64,000 nucleotides of DNA from Lepus europaeus (taxonomy: Eukaryota; Chordata; Mammalia; Lagomorpha; Leporidae), in contig NC_084847.1 in assembly GCF_033115175.1 (NCBI RefSeq), positions 46,982,056-47,046,055 on the forward strand. Direction: 5' to 3'. Below are positions 32,375 to 43,145 of this stretch, in pieces (positions within the stretch are counted from its first letter, which is position 1; the number at the start of each line of letters is the position of its first letter). The position numbers were made by a program, and so were the translations under genes. The notes beneath the pieces were generated by a model, which did not search any database, was not told where the DNA came from, and saw only the letters and a list, made by a program, of their open reading frames with translations.

Positions 32375-33056
32375 GCTGTCTCTCGGAAGTTCACATGTTG
32401 GAAATGTAATCACGTTCCCATGTCGATGGTATTTGGAGGTGAGGCTTTTGGGAGGTGACTAAGATTGGACAAAGTCATGAGGTGGGCCCCACAACACTCT
32501 TGGTGGTCCTGTAAGAAGAGGGAAAGAGAGAGCTGAGCCTACAAGTCGCTCTGTCTCACCGTGGGATGTCTGGATGCCCTCACCAGGTGCCAAGCTCGTG
32601 GCAGTACTAGGTTCCTGGACTCTCAGACTCCCATGCTGTGGCCTAGGTAAGCCTCTCACTTTAGAAATGACCTGATCTCTTGGGGCCGGCGATGTGGTGT
32701 AGCAGGTAAAGCCACCACCTGCAGTGCCGGCATCCCATATGGGCGCTGGTTTGAGACCCGGCTGTTCCACTTCCAATCCAGCTCTCTGCTTTGTCCTGGG
32801 AAAGCAGTGGAAGAAGGCCCAAACCCTTGGGCCCCTGCACCCACGTGGGAGTCCCGGAAGAAGCTCCTGGCTTCTGGCTTCGGATCGGCACGGCTCCGGC
32901 CGTTGTGGCCATCTGGGGAGTGAACCAGCGGTGGAAGACCTCTCTCGTTTTCTCTGTCTCTCCTTCTCTCTCTGTGTAACTCTGACTTTCAAATAAAGAA
33001 ATGACTCGGCCTCAGGTATTTTGTTATAGCAGCAGAAAATGGACTACGGTACAGCA
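32375..33056 (+). repeat. MaLR (MST/MLT1-like) LTR split by a CSINE
   Basis: TTCACATGTTGGAAATGTAA, TTTGGGAGGTGACTAAG and, after the CSINE, GGTATTTTGTTATAGCAGC with GGACTACGGTACAG. This is the standard order of these LTRs. Non-coding. Confidence 0.78.
32682..32996 (+). repeat. CSINE inserted in MaLR LTR
   Basis: Full length. AGAAATGAC occurs at 32663-32671 and 32997-33005, the surviving part of a longer, decayed duplication. Confidence 0.92.
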
Positions 33057-33059
33057 AAG

Positions 33060-33445
33060 AGAGATGATTGAACATTTAGCAACCAGGGAAAGTGACTTGT
33101 TCAGTGGGCCTGGGCTCCATGGGCTCCAGCACTGTTGTAGGGTGAATCCCCTGGCTGACACCTGCTCCTGTTCCCTTCCTGGGGCCCTGGCATGGCACAA
33201 AGAATGAGCAGGAGTGTGCATTTAAAAATAGAAACACCTGCATCGTGGTTTACATTTTGTTGCTGTCTGATTTGATTAAAACGTTATTCATAAAGATTAT
33301 GAAACATAAATAAGATATTAATAATGGTTGGATCTAAAATCCCAGGTAACATTAGCAAAACTGAAATGTTGACAAGGAGAACAGGAGAAACTGTTAAAAT
33401 TCTGATACAACCTGCTACTTGGCTGTCAATTTTGCAGGCTCGGAG
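33060..33445. other. Intronic spacer
   Basis: AT-rich at 33235-33410; no repeat recognised. Confidence 0.35.
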
Positions 33446-33446
33446 G

Positions 33447-33875
33447 TTAACTTTTTAAAAAATTTTAGAGGGAGAGGAAAGAGAGAGAGAGGGAGAGGGA
33501 GGGAGAGGGAGAGAGGGGGAGGGAGAGAGAGAGAGAAAGAGAGGGAGAGGGGGAGGGAGTGAGAGAGAGAAAGAGAGGGAGGGGGGAGGGAGAGAGAGAG
33601 GGGGAGAGAGAGAGGGGGGGAGAGACAGAAAGTCCAATCTACTTCCTCAATGCCCACAAGAACCAAGACTGAACTCACCCAAAGCTGGGAGCTAGGAAGT
33701 TAACCCAGGTCTCCAACACGGGTGGCAGAAACCCAAGTCCTTGGCCATCATTACTGCTTCCCAAGGCTCCCATCAGCAGGAAGCTGGAGTCAGAGCCAAA
33801 GCTGGGAACTGAACCCAGGCTCTCAGTTGCGGGATGCGAGCATCTTAACTAATCGACATCCTAACTGCGGGCCAA
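33447..33875 (-). repeat. Older CSINE with expanded purine tract
   Basis: The tail-side GA stretch has expanded to about 160 bp. The body (GGGAGCTAGGAAGTTAACCC, CATCAGCAGGAAGCTGGAGT) and head (CCTAACTGCGGGCCAAATGC) follow. Confidence 0.85.
33469..33631. repeat. Polypurine (GGGAGA)n tract
   Basis: About 160 bp of almost pure G/A, polypyrimidine on the transcribed strand, with several mirror-symmetric blocks. Confidence 0.95.
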
Positions 33876-33942
33876 ATGCTCACCCCAAAATACTTTCAAA
33901 TGAGAGGTAACCATAATGGAATTAAGAACAAGAGTCAGTGGT

Positions 33943-34293
33943 GGGGCCAGCACTGTGGCATAGCAGGTAAAGCCTCCGCCTGCAGTGCCGGCATCCTTAT
34001 GGGCGCTGGTTCTAGTCCCAGCGGCTGCTCCTCTTCCAATCCAGCTCTCTGCTGTGGCCTGGGGAAGCAGTAGAGGATGGCCCAAGTCTTTGGGCTCCTG
34101 CACCCATGTGGGAGACTTGGAAGAAGCTCCTGGCTCCTGGCTTTGGATCGGCCCAACTCTGGCCATTGTGGCCAACTGGGGAATAAACCAGCAGATGGAA
34201 GACCTCTCTCTCTCTCTCTCTGCCTCTCCTCTGTGTGTGTGTGTAAATCTGACTTTCAAATAAATAAAAAAATCTTTCAAATAAATAAAAAAA
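33943..34293 (+). repeat. CSINE, duplicated tail
   Basis: Duplication TCAGTGGT (33935-33942, 34294-34301). The tail unit TTTCAAATAAATAAAAAAATC occurs twice. Confidence 0.92.
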
Positions 34294-34416
34294 TCAGTGG
34301 TTCCCCTTTCCCCAGCCCAGGCACTAATAGCCAAGCATGGTCTGAAAAGATTAAATGGAAAATTCTAGAAGAAACAATTCACAACTTTTATTATGCTATT
34401 ATGTTAGAATTGTTCT

Positions 34417-34764
34417 ATTTTTTTTAAAAAGATTTATTTATTTACTTGAAAGTCACAGTTACTCACAGAGAGAAGGAGAGGCAGAGAGAGAGAGAGAGAG
34501 AAAGACATCTTCTATCCACTGGTTCACTCCCCAATTGGCTACAATGGCTGGAGCTGAACCAATCCAAAGCCAGAAGCCAGGAGCTTCTTCTGGGACTCCA
34601 ACGTGGGTGCAGGGGCCCAAGCACTCTTGGACCATCTTCTACTGCTTTCCCAGGCCATAGCAAAGAGCTGGATTGGAAGTGGAGTGGCTGGGACTAGAAC
34701 CAGCACCCATATGGGCCTGCGCTGCAAGTGGCGGCTTTGCCCACTACACCACAGCACCGGCCCC
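34417..34764 (-). repeat. CSINE
   Basis: Perfect 9-bp duplication AATTGTTCT (34408-34416, 34765-34773). The head ends CAGCACCGGCCCC. Confidence 0.93.
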
Positions 34765-34908
34765 AATTGTTCTTTTTTTCTTTTTTTTTTTTTAGTTACT
34801 GTTGCTAGTCCCTGCTAAATTATAATTTGAATTATATCACAGAGATGTATGCCTAAGCGAAAACATGGCATGAGGGTGGTTCAAAAGGCTCATGGAAAGT
34901 GGAACTGA

Positions 34909-35240
34909 TGGGACGGTGTTGTGGCACAGCAGGTTAGGCCTCTGCCTGCCATGCTGGCATCCCATGTGGGTGCCAGTTCAAGTCCCGGCTGCTCCACTTC
35001 CAATCCAGCTCCCTGCAAATGCACCTGGGAAAGCAGCAGAGGATGGACCAAGTGCTTGGGCCTCAGTACCCACAAGGGAGACCCGGAAAAAGCGCTGGGC
35101 TCCTGGCTATGGCCTGGCCCAGCCCATTGCTTTGTGGCCATGTAGGGAGTAAACCAGTGGGCGGAAGATCTCTTCATCTCTCTATCTCTCTGATTCTCCT
35201 CCTCTCTGTAACTCTACCTTTCAAACAAATAAAAAAGAAA
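34909..35240 (+). repeat. CSINE inserted in MITE, plus orientation
   Basis: GGGACGGTGTTGTGGCACAG head; tail TTTCAAACAAATAAAAAAG. Confidence 0.9.
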
Positions 35241-35263
35241 AAAAGAAAACGGTGCAAAATATT

Positions 35264-35293
35264 TTTATTTATTTATTTGAAAGGCAGAGTTAC

Positions 35294-35327
<34 letters not shown>

Positions 35328-35587
35328 TCTTCCACCCACTGGTTTACTCCCCAAATGGCCACAATGGTTGGGACTAGGCCAGGCTGAAACAGAAACCCAG
35401 AGCTCTATCCAGGTCTCCCACATGGGTGCAGGGGCCCAAGCACTTGGGTCACCCTCCAATGCATTCCCAGGGGCATTAGCAGAGAGCTGGATCAGAAGTG
35501 GAGCAGCCAGGATTTGAACCAGTGCTCATATGGGATGCCAGCATTGCAGGTGGCCCCTTAACCCCCTGTGCCACCACACTAGCCCCA
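35264..35587 (-). repeat. CSINE inserted in MITE, minus orientation
   Basis: Duplication GTGCAAAATATT / GTGCATAAATATT either side. Together with the plus-strand copy at 34909 it forms a tail-to-tail inverted pair 23 bp apart. Confidence 0.92.
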
Positions 35588-35664
35588 GTGCATAAATATT
35601 CTTAAATCTATGCATAGTTTTTTTTTCAAAATTCACACTTTCCAAGAACTTTCTGAAGACCCCT

Positions 35665-36130
35665 TATATACCTAGAGTTTTTACTGACCAAAGTGTCAGA
35701 CATTCATGAGTGTCTTGGAATATATTCTCCAAGGATTAGGGGGAAGGGAGGACTGTGTACATATCATACAATACTTTATATGTAAATTTATATACATAGT
35801 ATCTACTACCCAATGCATATGAATAGAAAGGTTTTAAAAAGCCGAACAACAAAATAGCTAAGAAATAGGAAAATGCAAGGAGCAGAAAACCCAGAAACAT
35901 TCAGCGACCCAGGGAAAGACTTTGCAACAGAATCATGCGAAGAACAGAAACAGTATGGAGTCTGCTGCCACTCCGGCTTCAGCCGCTTCTCCCTTCTCTC
36001 AGAAAGAATCAGGGACGGCGAACACTGAAAGCAGAGATGTCTGCATAACGGTACATTTTTGTTACTCAACTAAATTTGATTCATTCGGTTTCCGTCATTT
36101 AGTGCTCATGTTCCTAAGCTATCTTTCAGG
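35665..36130. other. Intronic spacer
   Basis: AT-rich; no feature recognised. Confidence 0.3.
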
Positions 36131-36452
36131 GCCAAGCATTTGATACAGCGGTGTAAGGTGCCACTGGGCTCCGTGCTGGAGTGCCTGGATCGAATCCTGG
36201 TTCCTCCACTTCTGATCTTCCTGTTAACCCACACCCTTGGGAGGCAGCCGGCGATGGCTGAAATACCTTATGGGAGACCCGGATGGAACTCCTGGCTCTG
36301 GCTTTGGCCTGGCCCAGACCTGGCTGCTGCAGCCATTTGGGGAGCGAATGTCTTGTCTGTCTGTCTCTCTTTGTGTGCGCACACATGCGTGTGTGTATGT
36401 ATGTCTCTCAGCCTTTCAAATAAAAAAATGAAAATAAATAAATAGAAATTTA
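36131..36452 (+). repeat. CSINE, old
   Basis: GGGCCAAGCATTTGATACAG head and a (GT)-rich stretch at 36370-36402 before AATAAAAAAATG. Confidence 0.85.
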
Positions 36453-36454
36453 AA

Positions 36455-37745
36455 CTCTGCTTCTCTGTAGGGAGACCTGAACAAGCAGGAGAAGGCATGA
36501 CGCAGCAATGGCCCTAAAATGGCAACATGGGATACATCAGGGAACTGGGATTCGGAATACGTTTTGTTTCCATCTTTATTATTTCCTACTGGGTGGACAT
36601 ATTGGATTTTTGATTTTTTAAAACATAGGAATATTTGAACAAACCAACATGTGGTCTCTGTGTTATGTCCACAGACAGCACTGCATAGCTCCAGAACATC
36701 TTTTATAGCACGGATGATGTGAACAGCAGTCCCTGGAGTTGTGCAGTGTACAGACTGTGCAGCAGTCCGTGGCAGTCCTGGCCGCCTGCTGGCATTTTCC
36801 TATGTGTCTTCTTTCTCTTTTAATAACTATTGTTTCTTCTTTTTGTGAAATTAGTGTATATCAGTGGAAATTGGTAAAACAACTCAGAGGACCCCCACAC
36901 ACAAAAGCCTACGTCCCCTTACCAAAGATAACTGCCTTCAAGATTTCTCGACCTGTTCTTCAGTTGCTTCCAAACTAAAAGAGTAGCTAATCCAGTTTTA
37001 TAGCCCCTAAAGCATTGTAGTCTCAATATTTTTCTCACGTCACTCAAGTTGTGTACACATCATTTGTAATGGCTTCAAAATATTCTAAACTAGGAACCTC
37101 TTGGATTTAACTAAACTTCACAAGACATGTTTGCTGCAAAAAAAAATCATTGAGAGACGAACAATTTTACCCTCGAATCTTTGTCCCTATTTCAGATTAT
37201 TTGCTTGGGGTGCAAGTGGAGGAGAAAGTATGGCTGTCATTAAGCTTTTTAATACACATGGCTCAAATGGCTTTTTAAAAAGCTGGTTTCTATTTGCTGG
37301 AGGATATGTGCTTTTTCATATTTTCAAGACCTTGCCTATAAAGGACCAACACATATTCCAAAAATGAATCTTGATTTGTTCGTTAGGAGGGAAAAAAAAA
37401 AGGGCTGCCTCAAGGTCTTCACAATTTTACTTTGATTTCTCTCATTCGGAACAAAATTAAAATTTCTGTATGTTTTTGGACCATCTGCGTTTTCTCTTGT
37501 GTATGTAAATGACCCTCTTTGCACTTTGTTTTTTGGAGAGGGGTTATTTTGCTATTTAAGTCAATTTTAAATTAGAATCGGTCTCTGGGGCTCATTACAT
37601 CATAATGGCATCGTCCATTCATCTACAGGACTCACGGCACACACACATGGTTCCCAGACTGGCATTTCATTTCGCTATGTTCGTGATGTCTAGATGATTT
37701 TATTCTTTCTGAGACCAAATCCATCATGGCTTCCTTCCATGACTT
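36455..37745. other. Long repeat-free intronic stretch
   Basis: About 1.3 kb, AT-rich, with no interspersed repeat recognised. Parts (37130-37520) contain long A/T tracts; no coding region supported. Confidence 0.35.
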
Positions 37746-37747
37746 TC

Positions 37748-38054
37748 TTTTTTTTAAAAAAGATTTATTTATTTATTTATTTGGAAGGCAGAGTTACAGA
37801 GACGCAGAGGCAGAGAGAGAGGTCTTCCATCCACTGGTTCACTCCCCAGATGGCTGCAATGGCCAGAGCCAGGAGCTCCCTCTGGGTCTCCCATGCGGGT
37901 ACAGGGGCCCAAGGACTTGGGCCATCTTCTATGATTTTCCCAGGCCATAAGCAAGGAGCTGGATAGAAAGTGGAGCAGCTGGGACTCGAACCGGTGCCCA
38001 TAAGCGATGCCTGCAGGTGGAGGCTTAGCCCACTACGCCACAGCACCGGCCCCA
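37748..38054 (-). repeat. CSINE
   Basis: Duplication CCTTCCATGACTTT / CCTTCCACGACTTC on its two sides. Confidence 0.92.
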
Positions 38055-38345
38055 CCTTCCACGACTTCCATTCTTAGAAAGCCCTTCCCCATGCAGACAG
38101 TAGACTCAACTCCGGGTCTGTGTGCTCTCTGCTTCCTCTCCCACCAAATGCTGCAGTCCATCTGCAGTCTACTCAGAAATATGGAGAGCTGTACTAAGCT
38201 CAATTGATTTCTTTTCCAGGAGGGTAGGCAATTTACCCAATTGTCTTAGAAATTATTCACTCCCTGCTATTCTGTTTTTGATGCATCCTTTATATTTGGT
38301 CTCACTTTGATGAGTGTATGCACAAAACACATGCTTATACTTTTT

Positions 38346-38674
38346 TTGTTTAAGATTTACTTATTTATTTATTTGAAAGGTGGAATTACACAGAGAGAAG
38401 GAGAGACAGAGAGAGAGAGAGAGAGGTCTTCCATCTGCTGGTTCACTCCCCAACTGGCCACAATTGTTGGAGCTGAGCTGATCCGAAGCCAGGAGCTTCT
38501 TCTGGGTCGCCCACACAGGTGCGGGGGCCCAAGGACCTGGGCCATCTTTTACTGCTTTCCCAGGCCATAGCAGAGAGCTGGATCAGAAGTGGAACAGCCA
38601 GGACTTGAAACGGCACCCATATGGGATGCCGGCACTGCAGGCAGTGGCTTTGCCCGCTATGCAACAGCGCCAGC
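38346..38674 (-). repeat. CSINE
   Basis: TGCTTATACTTTT / TGCTTTTATCTTA flanks and a CAGCGCCAGCCC head end. Confidence 0.9.
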
Positions 38675-38724
38675 CCTATGCTTTTATCTTAAAGAAGAAA
38701 AGTCTAGGCAGGTAAGTCCCACTA

Positions 38725-38995
38725 AAATCTACTCTGCTTCCAAATCAGCTTCCTGCCAATGTGCACCCTGGGAGGCAGTGGTGATGGATCAGGTGGCTGG
38801 GCTCCCATCACCCATGTGGGAGACCAGGGTTGAGATCCCAGCTCCCAGCTCTCAGCTCTAGTTCAGTTTGACTGCACCTGTTGCAGGCATTTGGAGAATG
38901 AACCAGCAAATAAGAGCATGTTCTCTCTCTCTGTCTCTCTCTCTCTGTCTCTCTCTTTTATTTCTACCTCTCCAATACATAAATAAAAACTTAAA
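38725..38995 (+). repeat. CSINE, 5'-truncated
   Basis: Starts at TACTCTGCTTCCAAATCAGC; (CT)n at 38921-38955; ends ATAAATAAAAACTTA. Confidence 0.85.
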
Positions 38996-39135
38996 AACAA
39001 TGGAAGCATCTACCTCTCAAATACATAAAAAAATAATGGAAGCAACACAATTGTTGTTCTTTATCAAAGTACAGAACACACAGAAGTGGAATTACACGCA
39101 GCCATGAATAAGGGATCCAAAAGTGTCGATGACAT

Positions 39136-39479
39136 GGGCCGGCGCCACGGCTCAATAGGCTAATCCTCCGCCTTGCGGCGCCGGCACACCGGGTTCTAGT
39201 CCCGGTCGGGGCACCGATCCTGTCCCGGTTGCCCCTCTTCCAGGCCAGCTCTCTGCTGTGGCCAGGGAGTGCAGTGGAGGATGGCCCAAGTGCTTGGGCC
39301 CTGCACCCCATGGGAGACCAGGAGAAGCACCTGGCCTGCCATCGGATCAGCGCGGTGCGCCGGCCGCAGCGCGCCTACCGCGGCGGCCATTGGAGGGTGA
39401 ACCAATGGCAAAGGAAGACCTTTCTCTCTGTCTCTCTCTCTCACTGTCCACTCTGCCTGTCAAAAAAAAAAAAAAAAAA
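39136..39479 (+). repeat. Young poly-A CSINE, full length, with internal GC-rich duplication
   Basis: A perfect 15-bp duplication AAGTGTCGATGACAT flanks it (39121-39135, 39480-39494). Poly-A of about 19. An extra CGCGCCTACCGCGGCGG segment lies near 39370. Confidence 0.96.
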
Positions 39480-39633
39480 AAGTGTCGATGACATGGAAAA
39501 TACTCTCTGTATCTTACTGAGTAAAGTTTCCAATTAGTAGGCATCGTGAACAGCATGTCTTAGTAAATGTGTGTGTGTGCGTGTGTGTGTGTAAATACAG
39601 AGTGAAGAAGAGCATACATCAAAATCTATATCC

Positions 39634-39979
39634 ATGGGCCTGGCACTGTGGTGCAGTGGGTTAAAGCCCTGGCCTGAAGCGCCAGCATCCCATATGGGCG
39701 CTGGTTCGAGTCCCGGCTGTTCCACTTCCCATCCAGCTCTCTGCTGTAGCCTGGGAAAGCAGTAGAAGATGGCCCAAATCCTTGGGCCCCTGCACCTGCG
39801 TGGGAGAACTGGAAGAAGCTCCTGGCTCCTGGCTTTGGATCGGCCCAGGTCCGGTCATTGCGACCAATTGGGGAGTGAACCATTGGATGGAAGACCTCTC
39901 TCTCTCTCTCTCTCTCTGCCTCTCCTCTCTCAGGGTAACTCTGATTTTCAAATAAATAAATCTTTAAAAAAAATAAAAT
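39634..39979 (+). repeat. CSINE
   Basis: Perfect 12-bp duplication AAATCTATATCC (39622-39633, 39980-39991). Confidence 0.95.
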
Positions 39980-40029
39980 AAATCTATATCCTACCCACCT
40001 CTGGCATCACAATGCCCACCTCCAACCCC

Positions 40030-40235
40030 AGAGTCATGACCTAGAAGCTCTATGACCTTAGGTCAGTCAAGCATTTTCTAAGGCTCAGCTTTTTCTTATC
40101 AACAAAATGGAAATAATACTGCTACCTCACAAGGTGAAGATGAAGTGCATTCATACATGCAAAACACTTAGAAGGGTGCCAGGCATATTTGAAATCACTC
40201 AATAAATATTCCTGACTGCTATTATTATTATTTCT
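40030..40235 (+). repeat. MIR element, nearly complete 3' part
   Basis: ATGACCTTAGGTCAGTCAAG, TCAACAAAATGGAAATAATA, AGAAGGGTGCCAGGCATAT and CACTCAATAAATATTCCTG in exact MIR order. Confidence 0.88.
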
Positions 40236-40239
40236 AACA

Positions 40240-40761
40240 TTTTCAAAAAGGCATACTTTATGATTTTTTTTGGAACAAGAAGCAAAATCCACTTGTTTGG
40301 CTGTTCAGAAAAATGATGGATCTCATCCTGGAAAATCTGAGAGCCTGTCTGGCCTCGGACAATAGCTGGTCTCAGCCCATTGGTAAGCAGTGGAAGCTCC
40401 GGTCCCTGCCTCTGTTTATGCCCAACTTCCTGCTCAATGGCTACACAGACAGGTCCCAGGGAAAGGCAGAGTCAAATGTCCCACACACAGCTCATCACCC
40501 AGGATTTCTCAGACAGAAAAGCCTGCCACCACCTTTTGTCCTTGTCTGGGACCAGATATTTAAGACATTAGCCCCCAAGCCGCAGTGGCTTTGCTGCCAG
40601 GCCCTGGACCACCCACCCCCACCCCCTTCCTCTCTACCAGCAAACACTCACTGAATGAATGAATGAGTACATGAACCAGTGGCTCCACTTCCCTCCAGCA
40701 AATCAACCCCCTGGCCCCCGGAGCAGCAACCCGAACGGCGAGCGCGCACGGGCTCCGTTAC
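40240..40761. other. Intronic sequence downstream of catalytic-linker exon
   Basis: Donor side of the 11.4-kb intron. No repeat recognised; the open frame at 40313-40654 has no recognised product. Confidence 0.4.
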
Positions 40762-40899
40762 CTCCCCGTATGCAATGGTGTTGTTGTATCTTCTCATTTC
40801 TGGGTACACGTGGTCCAGGTACCACTGGAAGTTCTTACACTTCAAGCTCTTCCTTAATGCTCTTCTTTCGGAGACGTCGCCGATGTCGATCCCTGGATT
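40762..40899 (-). CDS. GALNT17: GALNT17 internal coding exon (probably exon 8), catalytic-to-lectin linker
   Basis: This 138-nt, phase-0 exon encodes 46 residues, starting [16 protein letters not shown] and ending YNNTIAYGE. The acceptor is CTTCCTGCAG and the donor is GAG/GTAACG. It contains the family signature C-x-x-F-x-W-Y-L-x-x-V-Y-P-E (here [14 protein letters not shown]), which closes the catalytic domain and starts the linker to the lectin domain. NNT (exon residues 40-42) is a potential N-glycosylation sequon. The frame continues directly from the exon at 43146-43331 and into the exon at 29244-29339. Introns of 2.2 kb and 11.4 kb flank it. Confidence 0.93.
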
Positions 40900-41002
40900 C
40901 TGCAGGAAGAGAGACGCACGGGGGTGTTAGTGACAGGGAGATCTGTCCAGGGGACGTCCCCCTCAGGGACACCTTCCAGGGGATCATTTTATTCTTTTTC
41001 TC

Positions 41003-41340
41003 CCAAAGATTTATTTAGCTTTGGAAAGTCAGAGTTACCGAGAGAGAGAGAGAGACACAGCGAGAGCGAGAGAGAGCATCCATCGGCTCATTGTTTCCCC
41101 AGATGGCTGCAACAGCCAGGGCTGGGCCAGACTGAGTCAGGAGCAAGAAGCTTCTCGAAGGTCTCCCACATGGGTGCAGGGGCCAGAGTACTTGGGCTGT
41201 CTTCTGCCACTGCTTTCCCAGGAGCATCAGCAGGGAGCTGGCTGGGAAGCGGTACAGCTGGGACTCAAAGTGGCGTGCATATGGGATGCTGGCGTTACAG
41301 CCGGTGACTTTACCTGCTGCCCCACCATGCCACACCCCCC
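41003..41340 (-). repeat. CSINE ending in a C-run
   Basis: TTTATTTAGCTTTGGAAAGTC tail side and CCACCATGCCACACC followed by C11. Confidence 0.88.
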
Positions 41341-41349
41341 CCCCCCCAT

Positions 41350-41600
41350 CAAGAGACAATCTTAAGCCCTGTGAGCTTCCTGGGAAGGTTGGATTAAGGG
41401 GCCATCCAGACCAGGGTAGGGAGACCTTCTTCCTGGAGCAGCCCCATCCTCCCCATCAGTGCCGATGGGTTCCTGGGGTGGGGAGAGGGAGGTTGAAGAA
41501 CTACATTCTCAGCTTCTTCTCACCCCCATGTCCTCAGTAATGATCTGAGCCAATTACTAGAGGAATTATTCGAAGAAGACACGAGAGTAAGTGCCTGGAC
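41350..41600. other. Intronic spacer
   Basis: No feature recognised. Confidence 0.3.
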
Positions 41601-42080
41601 CCGGTCTCCTGTCTTCCTGTTCTCTCTATGTGTAATTTTGCCCCGTGTTGGCTCTTTGTGAAGTTCATTATATGCAGAAGGGAACATAATTTTCCATTGC
41701 AAAGCTTGTAATGATGTTCTAATGAATAATTCACTCCGCTCTTACAGAAATGAACCTGCGCTGGGCTGCTGAGAGCTGACAGGGAGAAATAAAGTATCTG
41801 GAGTGTGACTCCTCACTCTCCGTCACAGGATGGCCAGGAACCAGTGCACACAGGAAGCTCACAGGGCTCCGAGGCACAGCCAGGTGGGCGTTCTGCAGGC
41901 CGGGGAAGAGAGTCTGAATCACCTCATTAACATCTCTCCAACAGCAAAGCAGATCGCTTTGAATGTCAAACTTAGTACAATTCAAAGGCAAACCTGAGCA
42001 ACGAATTCTTTGTTTGAATAGACCTCGCGTGGTTAATGAAAATGGCCAGAAGCGTGGTAGGGTCCCACTGGCAATCAATG
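41600..42080. promoter_or_regulatory. Candidate intronic regulatory block
   Basis: Repeat-free AT-rich block between coding exons, with TAATGAATAATTCACTCC, CTCATTAACATCTCTCC, TTGTTTGAATAGACC and GTGGTTAATGAAAATG. This is a cluster of homeodomain- and SOX/TCF-like cores; conservation was not measured. Confidence 0.32.
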
Positions 42081-42266
42081 GGGGGCAGTAAGACAATGGA
42101 TACCTCTTGTCTATGGATTTCGCATCCCACCCTGTCAGTTACCTGAGGTCAACCATGGCTCTAAAACACCACGTGGAAAATTCCAGAAATAAACACTCTG
42201 TAAATTTTAAACAACTTGTTGCAGTATGTTGTGATAATTGTACTATTTTATTAGTAGTTATTATTG

Positions 42267-42596
42267 TTTTTTTAAAGATTTATTTACTTTACTTAAAAGG
42301 CAGAGCTATAGAGAGGCAGAGACAGACAGAAATACAGGTCTTCCATACGCTGGTTCACTCCCTAAATGGCCACAATGGCCACAGCTGGGCTGATTCGAAG
42401 CTGGAGCCAGGAGCTTCCACCGGGTCTCCCATGTGGGTGCAGTGATCCAAGGACTTGGGCCATCTTCTACTGCTTTCCTGGGCCATAAGTAGAAAGCTGG
42501 ATGGGAAGAAGAGCAGCCGGGACTTGAACCAGCGGCCATATCTAATGTCGGCACTGCAGGTGGTGGCTTTACCTGCTATGCCACAGGGCCAGCCCC
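42267..42596 (-). repeat. CSINE
   Basis: Duplication AGTAGTTATTATTG / AGAAGTTATTACTG either side. Confidence 0.93.
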
Positions 42597-43145
42597 AGAA
42601 GTTATTACTGTTAACCTCTTCTGTTGTCTAATTTGCAAGTTAAACTTGATCACAGGTACATAAGTAGGTATAGGGAAAGCCATAAAATATACAGGTTGAC
42701 TATGCCTTATTTGAAGTGCAATGTGGTCAATGCACCTGCCAAGGTTGTTAGGAGAATTAAATGAGATAGTGTGATAAGGAACTTATCAAGTACCTGAAAC
42801 ATGAGCAAGAACCCCAAAAAGCTGCAGGAAAACATAAAATGATGAGCAATCTATGTGTGGATTTCAATTGTTCTGCACCAAAAATGAACATTCAGATGAC
42901 CATAACGAAGCCAGGATGAACAAAATCAGAACCTTCTCATGTTTGCAAGTGGGCTGACTGAGAGCTTTCTACTGGGCCAATGTCCAAGCAAAGCAGGGCT
43001 TCGGGTATCTGTGAACGCCTCCGGACCCATGCAGGATTTTGCAAACGTGAGTGTCATTCCAGGGAAGAACCATGCACGGGCTCACGACCTGTGACCTGTG
43101 ACCGCCAGGCAGTAAGGGTGGCGGGGACGCACTGCCGGGCCCTAC
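42597..43145. other. Intronic spacer with MIR fragment
   Basis: 42735-42800 (AAGGTTGTTAGGAGAATTAA ATGAGATAG) resembles the 3' part of a MIR on the plus strand. The remainder is single-copy up to the exon donor. Confidence 0.45.

Larger units (their letters stand above)
34871..35664. mobile_element. Mariner-like MITE split by two opposite CSINEs
   Basis: Left terminus GAGGGTGGTTCAAAAGGCTC at 34872, a middle piece around 35241-35263 and the right terminus CCAAGAACTTTCTGAAGACC at 35644-35663. Together they make one ~140-bp element carrying two insertions. Confidence 0.75.
29340..40761 (-). other. GALNT17: GALNT17 intron (11.4 kb)
   Basis: This intron lies between the catalytic-linker exon and the lectin alpha exon. 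It is dense in CSINEs from 31.5 to 39.9 kb and holds two MaLR LTR fragments, an old L1 fragment and a MITE split by two SINEs. Confidence 0.85.
40900..43145 (-). other. GALNT17: GALNT17 intron (2.2 kb)
   Basis: This GT-AG intron holds two CSINEs (41003-41340 and 42267-42596) and a repeat-free AT-rich block at 41.6-42.1 kb. Confidence 0.85.

Noticed and set aside
32375-33056. Possible endogenous retrovirus with genes
   Set aside because: Only MaLR-type LTR sequence is present; no internal coding region or second LTR was found.
39150-39220. tRNA-like sequence with a GGTTCTAGTCCCGG B-box
   Set aside because: It is the tRNA-derived head of a CSINE, with no mature tRNA cloverleaf end.
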